Source: Dromaius novaehollandiae
Lineage: Eukaryota; Chordata; Aves; Casuariiformes; Dromaiidae
Direction: 5' to 3'
Assembly (NCBI RefSeq): GCF_036370855.1
Contig: NC_088099.1
Span: 29,966,501-30,030,500 of the forward strand
Length of the DNA stretch: 64,000 nt
Under the pieces are notes generated by a model, which worked only from the letters and a program-made list of their open reading frames with translations, searched no databases and was not told the DNA's origin. The stretch's first letter is position 1, and every line of letters begins with the position of its first letter. A program made the position numbers and the translations under genes. Of the stretch, positions 1-11,700 are shown piece by piece.

Positions 1-3000
1 TTTAGGTCCTCACAGGCTCACAGGGGTGGCAGAGCTCCCCTGGCATTTTGCCTGGGCCTTGGGAGGAGGGCTGCTAGCTAGTGGGGAGGAAGAGCCATCC
101 CAGCTCCTCTGGCTGCTGGCTGCTAGGGCAGGGAGGCTGAGCAGCAAGTACTGCCCCAGGCTCACATAGGAAGGGACAGGAGCAGAGATACAGGTAGCAC
201 TGAACAAGGCACAGAACACCATGGTAGTATCAGCACCTATTAATATTTTAGTTACTTCATACTGCCTATTTTTTGAATCATGATATCACTGTGCCAGCAG
301 AGGGTTGCCCATCACTAAAGTCGTTTTGCTGTAACTCACTGCTGTCTCATAAGAGTAAGGGAGCTGAAAGGCAGCGTAACCTGAAAATGTTTCCTTTTCA
401 AAACTATTTCATTTTCAACAATATTCCATTTTCAGCAACATTTTCAGTGTTACTGAAAATCATGTTATCCTCCAGTTCAATACTGTTTTTTCCCTTTTGA
501 ACACTGCTTGTTGCACCTAAAATAAGAATGACATTCAACAGCATGCAGACCTCTAAGCAATTGAGATGCTTCTGGAAATGTTAACCTACCCCTTTTGCTT
601 ACTAATAAGAACTAATCATGTCCCTGTATAAATTGCAGCTATTTAAGGGCACAGTGCTGCAGAAGGACTGCTTAGTTTTGAGACCTTCTTTCCAGCAGTG
701 CAATGGCAAATCAAACAGCAGGTGAACACCCCTTTCTGGTAGTCCAGACCAGCAGTGAAGGGTAGATAGAACTTTCTACCCATGCTCTGCTCCCCGATAT
801 TGAAGATGTTGTTAGGACTGGGTTCACTACATCTCATCAAGTAAACAGAAAACGAAAAAAATAGAGAGCAAACAAGTAAGTGCCATTGCACGTGGGAGAT
901 GTTACTGGTCCAGACAGCTAGAGTTGATGGCTTTTTTTGGCTCTGTTTCTCTGTGAATTGGGTACAGACCATTCAGTTGTTTAATACATATAGAGTTACC
1001 CACAAGTTTACAGTATGTGGGCAGCAAATGAGAGCCTGCTGCTGAAATTCATTATTGCTGTGTGCTGTATGTTTTCTCCATGGTATCTACTTTTACCTAC
1101 TCTTAGCTATCAAGTGACTCTAGCTAGCATCAGTTAACAGGACCTATTTAGAAGGCAGAATGGAATGGCAATTTCATGTAATGCATAAAATCTTCTAAAG
1201 TTGTTTTCTTTTTCTCCCTTTCCCCCCGGGGGAAATGTCCAGCATGATTATATAAAATCAAAGTACTTTTCCTTTGATGAATCCAGGCTTTTTTTCCCCC
1301 ATTTTGTTTTATTCTGCTGTACTCTAAAGTGGAAGATCTGAAATTCTTTAACAAAATAGTTTAATCAGGATTTTAAAGAAAAAAAGGTAAGGTGATTTTT
1401 CTTTTTTTAAAGTCTGGATATAAAGTGTTAGGTACCCAAATCTACATTTCTACACCCTGAGTTTCTTGATCTTTAGAGCTACAGCGGGTCTCAAGACATT
1501 AATGGAGCAGATTCTCTGCTACTGGCTAAGAAGAAAAGAGGGTGAGAATTTTTCTGCTCACTGAATGAAGGTGAGAGTGTTACAATAGAAACTGCCATAA
1601 AGGATGAGAGTAGAGATAAATGCAGTGTTTGAGAGAGAAGGAAAGGCATTATAAAGAAGACCTGAACCACCTAGTGATGTGTTCGTTCAGCGGAGCTTTT
1701 AAAAAGTGTACTAATGGCCCATTTTATCTGTCACCCAAAGTCAATGAAAAACGCCCATTGACTTAAGCAGGCTTTGGATCAAGTGCTGAGCTTTTAGGAA
1801 TAATTATACTCAGCATGCTGAAGTTCCTAGCATTCCTATTCAGAATAAATGCTGCTCCCTCCATTATGTGCACTGACTTTAAACAAACAAACAAGCAATC
1901 CCTTTTTCTTGCCCACACAAACTGGAACTGTAGTGCTTCTGCTACTACCCCCAATTCAGCTTGCAGATGTTGAAGAAGTATTTTAGAACAAAACAGTAGT
2001 CTAGACCTGGCAAACGGTCTTCGATGGGAAAACTACATTTAAAGGATGTTGTTGTTGCATATATTCTTTGCCTGATAGTTGGAGCATGGCTGGTGGGTTT
2101 GGAAACCTTTTGACTTCTGAAGGTGTGTTTTCACTTATTGCTTCCAGACCACTATGTTACTTGGCCCAAGAAATGTGGTAATCCACACTTGCCAAGGCAT
2201 CTCTTTTAAGATAAGTATGCTGGCAAAAAGGGTAACCATTTTTCAGGCCAGTGCTCCATACTCTCCCTTAGCTATTTTTGCTAAACTGTTTGAACCATTA
2301 CTTGATTTTGTCCCCCTGTGCTAAGACTACTATTAGGTTTATTTGCTACTACCATTCAGTTTGCTCCGTGGTTCTCCAGTGAAACGCACCCCCAAAAACT
2401 ACACAACATTGAAGCCCTAAGGAGTATGTTTTATCATTGGAGGCCAATCCAGAAATCTCTAAAAGCCAATGGATAATAAATAAGATGGTAGCTGGAAATC
2501 TAACTAGATTCACCCCTCCCACTCTAATAATAATGTAAGAAAAACTCTAATACCAATTCTTACCATCCTCTCATCCCAGCTAAATGAATGCATTGATAAA
2601 ATTAAAATGCAAAAGCTGATTCTAGAAGGTATGAATTAAGGCACAGGGCACTTTGACACTTTAGCATCTGCTTCATAGGTTAGTACAGATACCACCTCAC
2701 TTTGTGTGGACAATGGATAACTCTCACTGAAGAGAATGTGACACAGTAAGACAGAGCTAATATAAAGAAGGAGCTGCTTAGAATTTGAAGGTTAGGAGGT
2801 TTGTGTGTTGTCTGTGGTGATCTCTCAGAAAAGCATTGCTGTCCACACTATACTATCATCTGTTTTGGGAGCCACAGTATTTTATCAGTTTTTGTGTATA
2901 TATTTATATCAGTTCAGGACTGGATAGGAACCGAAGCTGAATTACTTGTCCTTATCTGTCTCTGTTTCAAATTCATCTCTTCCTTAGAAACAAAGCCCTT

Positions 3001-3039
3001 CTATCATAAATAATCCAGAGAAGCATACTAATAGGAGAA
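1..3039. other. Non-coding stretch, no gene recognised
   Basis: I see no supportable gene here. Open frames are short and of chance quality on both strands. A segment at about 1730-1785 contains the paired words tcaatg and cattgac followed by ggctttggatcaag. That resembles the 'cattgacttcaatggg...ggatc' ancient repeat common in bird, crocodilian and turtle DNA, but it is too degraded to name. A weak exon-like piece at about 1477-1541 (TTTAG acceptor, AGG/GTGAGA donor) is open in two frames and is not convincing. Confidence 0.6.
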
Positions 3040-3130
3040 TGAATTATGGAGTCATGGATTCATAGAATAATTCAGGTTGTAAGGGACCTCTGGGGCTCAC
3101 CTGGTCCAACACCAGAGATCATCTGTTCCA
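3040..3130 (-). mobile_element. CR1 LINE 3'-end fragment
   Basis: The plus strand reads ttcatagaataattcag, then gtaagggacctctggggctc and cctggtccaacac. This is the reverse complement of the characteristic 3' end of avian and sauropsid CR1 retrotransposons, whose 3' terminus is built from ATTCTATG-type repeats. The element therefore lies on the minus strand with its 3' end at the low coordinate. Only about 90 bases are recognisable, which matches the heavy 5' truncation usual for CR1. No coding capacity remains. It is one of the clearest pointers to a sauropsid host, and the style is most like birds. Confidence 0.75.
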
Positions 3131-3672
3131 GAGTGGCATATGCTGTCTCTCTGTAGGAATTAGAGTCCTGTGGGTCGGTCGGAATGTCTTTTTGGACTTT
3201 CTACAAACCTACATTTCTATTCTAGAAGGAAAAATGAGGTAAATGATTTAGAGAAATAAGTTTTGAGCCCCCTACAAAATATTTGAAAGATTATTCTTTT
3301 TGCAAAATAATATAGGAAGTTATCTTTATGCTTGCTAGGAAAAAGACAGCTAAGGTAGAATATCCTTTTTGTTGCCATTTTCGAGATGGAAAGCTTGATG
3401 CACCATGAGTTATTTATACTGACAAATTAGTACTTAAACAAATAAGGTAACCATAGATCCCCAGCTTGGAGACAAGTGCTACAAATAAGCCAAGAACTAA
3501 AAACGTACAAGCAAAGTATCTGAATACAGAAAATCCTTGTGAAGTGTTCTACAAAGACATGTGGTAAAAGAAACTAGAACAGTTGTGTTTAGAGGTGAAC
3601 CTCATAGCTAAGAGACTAAATTCACAAATTTAAAGTAATTTGGATCCAAGAATCCCAAAGCTCTTTGTTCTC

Positions 3673-3712
<40 letters not shown>

Positions 3713-4334
3713 GCTTCAACATCTATGAAAAGCTAGTGTGGAATGGGACAGTTGTTTGCTGGCAACATTATACCAAGGGTCATGAAATGAAGGGAAGAAT
3801 ATCATCATGAACTAGAAACAAAGTCACATTCAGATAGGCAGGATATTATTATGTGCTATGTAATTTGGCCAGCATGTCTGGCTTACTTCATCCATTACTG
3901 TGATGGGTTCTTGGCAAGCGTTCAGAGGTTCTGTTTCAAGCATCACCTGCATTAGAGCCTTTCTAGCCTGTCTAGTGCTCTACCCATACTGTTCTGTTCC
4001 TGAGTCAGGCAGAAGTAGGTTTCTTGCATGACTTCTTGAAGCACAAAGTCATTCTTAAAAAGCATTTGAGACAAAATAAAATCATCTTTGTTGTTTTTAC
4101 TACCAAATGCCGTGTAACAAGACTCTGATATTTGGCTCTCCTGAGCAGTCAAAACTGACCTGAGCCTGACATGTCTGGCCAAGAGAGGAATGTACCTGTG
4201 ATGCAGTCTCCTGAAATGTCATGAAGTGGCCCGGACTGTTGGCAATTCAGAAAAGAGCAGCATGCTCTTTAAGATGTTAGGCACTGCAATGAGAGTTATC
4301 ACTTCTTTCTTCCTCAGTCCCTCCTCCTTTTCAG
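3131..4334. other. Non-coding stretch with poly(A) run
   Basis: No gene is supported. The main feature is the 31-base A run annotated separately. A 76-codon minus-strand frame at 3952-4182 is hydrophilic but has no splice or family evidence, so I treat it as chance. The last 30 bases before 4335 form a pyrimidine-rich tract that would serve as the acceptor of the exon that follows. Confidence 0.55.
3674..3704 (+). repeat. Poly(A) run, 31 bases
   Basis: There are thirty-one consecutive A residues, followed directly by ttaataaagcttcaaca. A run this long and pure is either a simple A repeat or the tail of a plus-strand retroposed sequence. The 200 bases upstream have no recognised family and no clear AATAAA, so a retroposed origin is unproven. 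Confidence 0.8.
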
Positions 4335-4518
4335 GCAGAGATGTGCATGTATGATTTCTTAACCTATTTTAGAAGACCTTGCTTTCGTGTTCCTCATTAT
4401 GCTCTGTTGCATGAAATGAAAGAGAAACACTATTGTTACTTTACGAAAGAAGAAACAAATACTTTCATATTTGAAGATAAAGAAGGAGGAAAAACATTAG
4501 TGGAAGAGTTATGTACAG
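4335..4518 (+). CDS. Candidate coding exon of an unrecognised single-pass membrane protein (penultimate exon)
   Basis: A strong pyrimidine tract ending TTTTCAG precedes 4335, and the segment ends ACAG/GTATGA at 4518. Between them one frame is open for 61 codons. It starts on a codon boundary (GCA GAG ATG) and ends with one overhanging G. The peptide is hydrophilic, with a basic patch (YFRRPCFRVP) followed by charged segments (HEMKEKHYCYFTKEE and FEDKEGGK). That composition, and CpGs in an otherwise CpG-poor area, look like a true exon rather than chance. I do not recognise the family. The overhanging G fits the acceptor at 5301, completing a glycine codon. The ATG at 4341 could be the start of a roughly 106-residue protein, or the exon could be internal with earlier exons left of the window. 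No homology search was possible, so the call rests on splice signals, phase and composition. Confidence 0.4.
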
Positions 4519-5300
4519 GTATGACTTGTTTATAGGTGCTTATTGCAAAGGAGATGTCTGCATTTGCCTTCCCCATTTTGTATGCTATTAGAGGGATTTA
4601 AAAAATGTTAACTGTGCAAGTCCAGTGGCAGCTTTGAAGGGGGTCTTTGCCACCATCTATTGGTGAACTAGAGGAAAAGGCAGAGTGAGCTGACCTTACT
4701 AGCAATGTTCCCTACTGGACCAGCGGGAGCTTTTGCTCCATTTTGAGGTTTTGGCAGAGGAAATGTTTCTTTATTCTTGCTGTGGGAAAAAGGGCAACGG
4801 ACTATGGTTATGTCCTCTGAGTGAGGAGCCGCCGTAGCTGAACCTTAGCAATTGGCCAGTTATCCTGTACACCTCTCAGTGGAGAAGGGAGCTCCTCCAT
4901 CATGTAGAAGAAAGAGTTTCTGATGTCAAGTCTCTTGTCAAGAGTTTCATACTTCACCAAACCTTTCCAGTGGTACAGAAGTAAGTGAACACAAGTACAT
5001 ACTTGTGTTTAAATGCCTTGAACTAACACCACTGAATCCAGCTCCGTCAGTGTAAGGAAATGGGGGTCTTTGGTCTGGCATTGCATTCACACAGCATGCA
5101 AAGAGGTAGAACAAAGGTCATGAGATACATCATGATGAAGATTGCAAGAGACAGATGATGCAGGAAAATCTGCTCTTAGGAGGAGGGTCTGTGACACTGA
5201 ACTTGGGCTCTTGGGCTTTCCCATCCACTTAGCACACTTTGCTGGTTGCACATGAGAGGGGAAGAGGGCAGCAGGTTCCCAAAGGAAGCTCTCCCCACAG
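4519..5300 (+). other. Proposed intron between the two candidate exons
   Basis: The intron runs from GTATGA to CCCACAG and is 782 bases long. It has no coding signal or recognised repeat beyond the CTCF-like motif. Overlapping short frames near 5087-5314 on the minus strand are shadows. Confidence 0.3.
4649..4663 (-). promoter_or_regulatory. CTCF-like motif (minus orientation)
   Basis: The minus strand reads CCAATAGATGGTGGC, close to the CCASYAGRKGGCRSY core bound by CTCF, with two or three deviations. It lies in the proposed intron between 4518 and 5301. Motif match alone is weak evidence. Confidence 0.2.
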
Positions 5301-5443
5301 GCCAGATAGATCATCCATTGGACAAATTGAGGCAGAGACTGGTAGCCGAAATGATGCAGGAATGGATGTTTCTCCTATTATTCATATTGTTTTTGTGTTT
5401 TGCCATATTAGTGCTGTGTTCTCTTTTCTGCTTAATGAATTAA
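5301..5443 (+). CDS. Candidate terminal coding exon with C-terminal transmembrane segment
   Basis: The acceptor is CTCTCCCCACAG/GCCAG. Joined in phase 1 to the exon ending at 4518, the frame runs 46 further codons to TAA at 5441-5443. The first half is charged and helical (QIDHPLDKLRQRLVAEMM). The second half, after a Trp, is about 22 mostly hydrophobic residues rich in Leu, Phe, Ile and Cys, ending just before the stop. This is the layout of a tail-anchored or type I protein with a very short C-terminus, so the charged part would face one side of a membrane and the tail would lie within it. An AATAAA about 340 bases downstream fits a last exon. I cannot assign a family. An alternative is a chance open frame, since AT-rich pyrimidine-heavy DNA readily encodes hydrophobic peptides. 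The matching intron phase and polyA signal argue mildly against chance. Confidence 0.38.
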
Positions 5444-5781
5444 GTTTTCTTTTTCTGATATAAGGTCAGTGTTTGCATGCTGGAATGCAATATCTGTTAA
5501 GCACTTCCAGAAAAGAAAACTCATTTCTTCCTGATTTCTGGTAGAGGAACTAAGCCAATTCTGTTTGTTTGTTCTAAGAAAATCCCACTTCAAGTTGGGT
5601 CTTGTTGCTGGTGACAAAAAAGAGTGCTGTTCCTGGAAGCATTTCTGCACAGTCCAGTGAGAGGGGCATCTGTGGAATGACATCCCTCACATGGAAAATG
5701 TTTGCAGAATCAGCTTATGCCCCTAAAAAGACAGACAAGAAGAGAACTGAGGGGAGCCAGTGTCAGTGACTGAGCTGAAAA

Positions 5782-5787
5782 AATAAA
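5782..5787 (+). terminator. Candidate polyadenylation signal AATAAA
   Basis: A canonical AATAAA is followed within 20-35 bases by a GT-rich stretch (gatgtgtctagttatg). It lies about 340 bases beyond the stop codon at 5443, a normal 3' UTR length. Isolated AATAAA hexamers are common in AT-rich DNA, so this only supports the gene candidate and does not prove it. Confidence 0.3.
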
Positions 5788-5799
5788 TCTTTTAAAGAT

Positions 5800-8700
5800 G
5801 TGTCTAGTTATGAAATGCATCTATTTTATTGGCCTAATCAACACTGCTTGCATATGCAACTGCCTCATGAGTAAAGCTTTTGTAATGCAGGTTTCAAAAT
5901 GAATTCAGGTAGCGTCAGTGACAGCAGTGAATGAGCACAGAGACAGTTTAAAGAGATTGCTTAGTTTTCAAATCAACAAATTGCTGTGGTTCTACTTAAT
6001 CCATCAAAAAAGGAGAAGAGAACAATCTGGCAGCCAAGCGGGAAGATATAATAGTAAAGGACATAATGTTCCAGCTATTTTAGGGCCCATTTACACTATG
6101 AAACTGATGGCATTAGAGAACAGTTGTTGAACACATTTGAGTAACAGCTGTGCTATTGCTGAAGTGTATAGACTAAAGTGTGTATAGACCTGTAGGGGTG
6201 CTCAAGAAGAATAGCTTGGGGAGGCTTCTATTCAGCTTAAGACCGTGCTCTTGCTCAATTTCACTCTGAGTAAAGAAGGACTAGCAGAGTCAAATGACTT
6301 CATGAACAGTCTCTTTATTTCAATGAAAGTGGCAGCAATTATATATGATCACTTTGGTAGCTGTATCAATCTTTCTTAAATAAGACTAAATAATACAGAT
6401 CAAAAAAGTGCCTTCAGTTTTCATTCACAGATAGTCTGGTCATTGTTTAGGTATCTGTTCCATGAATGAGATACTTGCTTTCCCTCCCTCCTTCCCTTTC
6501 TTGAGGTGGGGCTGCCATTCTGCTTATGCTTCAGACTGGACCTCCTACTGAGAAGTAAACTGAGAATAAGGAAATGCATCTCATCACAAGCTGATATGAG
6601 AAAGACTTTCAAAGTCATTGTGAGGTAAGTTTTATTCCCTTAGAAAAGATTTTGTTCATAGTTTAGCTCACCTATCAAAGCCTCCCTGCCAAACCTGACC
6701 CACATGATGTGTTCAAAGTCTGTATGCATTAATCATTTTTGGATGAATAACTGAAGCAGAAGGATAAATAACTTTGCAGCAATTTTAGTGTGTGCCTCAT
6801 TGGCTCATCTATGTTTGCAACCCTGTATTTGTGCAGTTGTTGAGGAAGTGTTTGCACTAGCCAGAGAACAGTGAATTGTCTGTAATGGTAAGGTGGTGGC
6901 AGCTCAGGTCCTCCGGGGTGCAAGTACTCAGATGCCAGCAGTGACAGCTGCTTCTGTCTTCTCCACCCTGGAGGGCCTGAGCTGCTGCAGGCTTTCTTTC
7001 TGGCACTCAGGACTCTTTGAACCTTTTTAGGAGCCATTTTCAGGAACACTGACTTAAATGATCTTTACTTTTCCTCCTTTCTCAATATGACAGCTATGAC
7101 TGCCATTTCTTTATTGTTATTACATCTGAATTTTAATTTCTTTCCCTTAGTGGATTATTGGCAATTTCTGAAAATAACTATTTATTGCAGGCTGCTGAAG
7201 CATGGGAAGTATAGCATTGACCTGGAAGTTGCTCAGTAGCTGCTCTCCGTAATTAGGGCTTCTTTTGTGCATAGCACAGTTGCTTGCACTAATTGTGTGT
7301 AGGCATGTTGCACATTTTCTACTCTGCTTTGTGAATAAATGCCCAATTTACATAAACAATGATGCCATTTGAATATGCAACTGGGGATTCAAAATCTACA
7401 CAGGAGCTTAATTTCAATTTATGAAGATCAGAGCATACATTCTACCTCCACTTAGCTTATACTGAGACTGCCAAAATGCCACTGTAACTTAATTTTGAAT
7501 CATCTTTCTTGTATTTAGAACTGTGCAGTCTGTAACAATTTTTATCTGCCTTTAATTATTTGTAGTGATTTGAATGTCTTTACATTAGATTATGGCTTCA
7601 AATTCAGTATCTTCTTACGATGCTAAAAGTTCAGAATAGAAACTGCAGTTCTAGTTCCCCAAAAACAACAGATGTAAGAGAAAAAAGGCAAGAGAAAGAG
7701 CCTACCTGTCAAAGTGTGCGGAAAGAGGGAAACAAGCAGTGGATATATTAAGAAATACAACAGATTAAAAAAAGTTGTCCCTCTTTAAGAACTCATCTGG
7801 CTGCAGCACTAACACAGGCAAGGAATTTTAGTAGGGTTATTCCTTCAAATTTACTGTTCTCCATCCTCCTCGCAGTATCACACCTTTTCTCACGTTGACT
7901 ACTCTGATGAGGAAAGCACTTACTGCCTTAACATGTAGGAAGGATTTAGAGGACATGCTTGCTTTATACTGGAGAGTCTCAGGCATTCCCTTTCTGCTTC
8001 TCACAGATCCACTTGTTTGCTGTCCTTCTGGGGAGGGCCAAGAGTTTAGCGTTCCCTGGCTACAGTGGCCCTCTAGATTTACTATCCTGAAAACTACCTC
8101 GTTTTAGGTACACACATTTAGTTTCCTAAAGGAAACCAGAACAAAGCTGTTTCTTTTGCCAATGGCCCCATTCACAGACATTCCTGTGCAAAATAAATTC
8201 TGCCTGAGTAAAATAAATCTGACCTACCATGACTTAGATTATAATAGTAATAATTTTAATAGTGTCATTGACATCAGTGAAATTACTCTGGGTTTGTTGT
8301 GTCTAAATTTGGGGATTTCCAGCTTTCCTATAATCAGATAAATCCTTGTTATGGACAACCACTGTGATAGCTGATGGTTCTTCATAGCAGGCAAAACTTT
8401 AAAGTAAAGTTGTATGAAGACTTCTAGTTTGTTTTTGTTATCTTGAAAAAAATTATGTTTCTGGCAAAACACTTGAAAATGGAATATTTAATCAAAATCA
8501 GTTACATTGTGGATCTGAAAATATTTCCATGTTGCCTCATAATTTCCTTCTAACTTAGACTGGCTTCCTTCTGCCTATAACAGCCTCTTCCCATATAAGA
8601 GAAAACGTTTAATGATGGAAGATAAAATCCAGCAAAGGAGCACAATGGACAGGGGAGAACGGGAGCATTTGGAGACTGGTCAATGACTCCCGCAAGGCAC

Positions 8701-11700
8701 TATAATAAAACATACAAATCAAATTATTTTTTAGATATAAACCAAAATGGAGACCTTTCTAGCTTTCGATATTTGTTTTTTAGTTTTGCACGGAAAGTAA
8801 ATATTTTCTAAGAAGGAAAATTGTTTTGTAAAAATACTGGCTAGCTGCTAAAAATACATCACAAAAACTGAATCTAGGATTTGGAAGAGCTGGAATAAGA
8901 ATTGAGAGAGTCTTATCAAAAACTTTATTTCTAATTTTATTCATGTAAATTCTGGGCTTTTTAGAGCAACAACATGTGCAGTCCCTTTCCCTTGCAAGGG
9001 TCTACGGATTTTTCCTGGCATTTCTGCAGGTTTTGCAGGTTTCTTAGGAACTGCAAAACATTATTGTTCATTCAGTGGAATGTCCTCTGAACACCCCACG
9101 ACTACTCTAAGGACTTGAACTCAGTCTGGATCTTCTTTGTCTTATATCACCTCTTTGAAAAATTATGTTTATTTCTGGATATGTAAGGAATCCATAATTA
9201 CCGAGGCAATAGTAAAACTATAGAAAGTTTAATACTCATCAGCAGTCCAGTCATTCATAAAAATTCACCTGAACTAAGACATCCAATTAGCTTAGGTGTT
9301 TGGGGAAATCAGAGCAGGAAACTAAATCAAAATAATGTTCTAAAGTGGAGATGTTTTTCTGGCCAACAAGGGAAGGATTAGGAAAAAAATTGGGTTCTTG
9401 ATTTCATACAAGAAAGTTAATCAAATATTTTTAATCCAGAGGGTTTTTTTGTTGTTATGTGCTGCCTTGTTCAATTGAGGTTCTGCCACGCTGTAGCTTC
9501 TGACAGTTCTAGCCTTGACATTTCTAATAATGCTTTCAATACCTCCTGAAAATTCCTGTAAGAGAGGATTTATGTGACAAGTTAATCAAAGCAGACTATA
9601 CAGCAGTGTGTTTTCATCCCAGACAAATATCCATGTTCCATTACTGAAGTAGATAAAATACTTGATGGACAGCAGTGACCAGCTGCCTACTGTTTTATGC
9701 AGTCAGATATTTATTTCTTTTACTTCAGAAATTTATGAGCAGGTTATATATTCAGATTTCTTCCTGGTCTTGCAGCTGATTGCCTAAAACCTCCCATCTG
9801 TGGTTTATACTAGTTGAGCGTAGAAGCACTTGCTTTGATAAAATAGATACTGCAGTGATTTGACGTAAATGAATTTTTCATGCGGACTGTTTCTGTGGGG
9901 CTGCTGGTGCTAAGTTCACATGAAAAGCACATGCCTGACAAAACTGTCATAATCTGAAGAAACCAAGATTGTAGCTGACAAGGAATGACATAAGATGAAT
10001 AACAAAAGCTCATTTTAAGGTATAACTCGCTTGGAGAATGGTGGCTTTCTATTCAGACCAGGCAGCTGCAGCCTGTGAGATACAAACCCAAATTACTTTC
10101 ACATCCAGCTGGTCCAAGGTGTGTCCCACTATACGAATGTTGCAACATTACACAATGTAAATTAGGAAAGAGAGTAGCACAGTAAATCCATTGGCCTCTA
10201 GGGCAACATCTGTTCCCCCTCTCTCTTCCCCCCACCCCAGCTGATTTATCTGCAATACCCTGAAGTATTCACTATGAATTGGGATGCTGAAAACCAAAGG
10301 CATTTATCACCACTGAAGTGAAACAAGAGATTTCGGCAGTTGCCTTGATTAAAGAAAAAGGATCAATTTATAGTGTATCCAGTAAAGTAATGTAACCATG
10401 TGACTTCAGAAATGCCACTGTCGAGTTAGGTAATGGCAGTGTTTGCCTTGCTTCTTTTATATCCTCTTCTGAAATTGTGGAAACAGCGAAAAGGAAAATG
10501 AGAACTGAAATGTTCCAGAGTGTGATGCCTCAGGTTTTCTCTAGAGCCCCAGAGTACTGCTTATTCACCTGCTTTTTGCAAGAAAAATGCTGGTTTGTGT
10601 TTGCTGCAGAGAACTTGTTTCCAAGGCTTTGCACCAGTGATACCAATTGTAAATAAGGGTCCTTAGCAGCTTAGCAAGAAGTACCCTTCAGCTCTGGGCA
10701 TCCTAAACATGTCTGCAGGCCTGTGAGGAACATCTTTGCACTGGAGTTAGTATCTCCTCTATTGTTTTTTTTCCCAAATCACCTTGTTGCCAACCTCAGA
10801 CAAGCTTAGAGGCCAAAGACAAGCATTCTTCAGCAAGCGTTAAAGCCATACTGTTACCTACCAATATGCAAGAGATACAAAACAGAACTCCTTCCACCAG
10901 CTAGTCTAGACCTGACAAGTAGATAGCCATGCTTATCCTTTCCAACCAATGTAATTTCCCCCTTATTTTTACTGTTTCAGCTTCAAAGCTGATGACCTAG
11001 TTTGCACTGAATAGCCAACAGCACTCCGCCTCTTCTCTCCAGGGACTTCTGCTCTTTCTTTTTTTGAAAGCTTCAGTATCTTCCATCACCCACAGTCCAT
11101 GTCTGTGAGAGCTGGGGTTCAGGATAGAAAGGTGAGGACTTGATGGCTTTTTCTGGAACTGGGCACTGAGGGCCAGCCTGCTGGCTACCTCTTCTTGTCC
11201 AGCCTTGGCTGAGGAATTTATATCTTAAGATCCCGCTGGAGCTATTAATATCATATGTTTAAATGCTAAAAAAGAGATAAATTACATGTACACTCTGTAA
11301 GTTCATGTTCTTTCATATATTACCATCTTTCAAAGGAGATTACACATAGCACAATAATGATACAGATGACAGTTTCTGTAGCACAATACCTTGTCCAATA
11401 TGCATCCCCCATATTTGCTATTAGTTGTTGTGGCTTGAGTGTTACAGAGTCCTTCCTCCACTCATTAGTTAGAGGTGGTGCTGTCTTTATATGACAGAGA
11501 GTTCTGTGCTTCAGGAAAGAATTTCTGGTTACCTTTCCTCAGGGGTTCCCTCAGGAAACAGCAGCTTCCTCTAGCCAGGACATTTTGAAACAGCCTATTA
11601 GCAGAGGCGCTCCATGGAATTAGTACATCGCCTTTGCTGTCAGGTCGGTTGCTCCCTTCAGCAGACAGTGTTGTCCATTTCTAAGGCCTCATGGTTGCAG

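Noticed and set aside
6535..6624. 90-nt exon-like segment with a GAG/GTAAGT donor
   Set aside because: Only one frame is open, which has roughly even odds by chance at this length. No partner exon found.
6670..6790. Minus-strand acceptor CTTCTGCTTCAG with donor TAG/GTGAGC
   Set aside because: Good splice signals, but stops in all three frames. No evidence of transcription.
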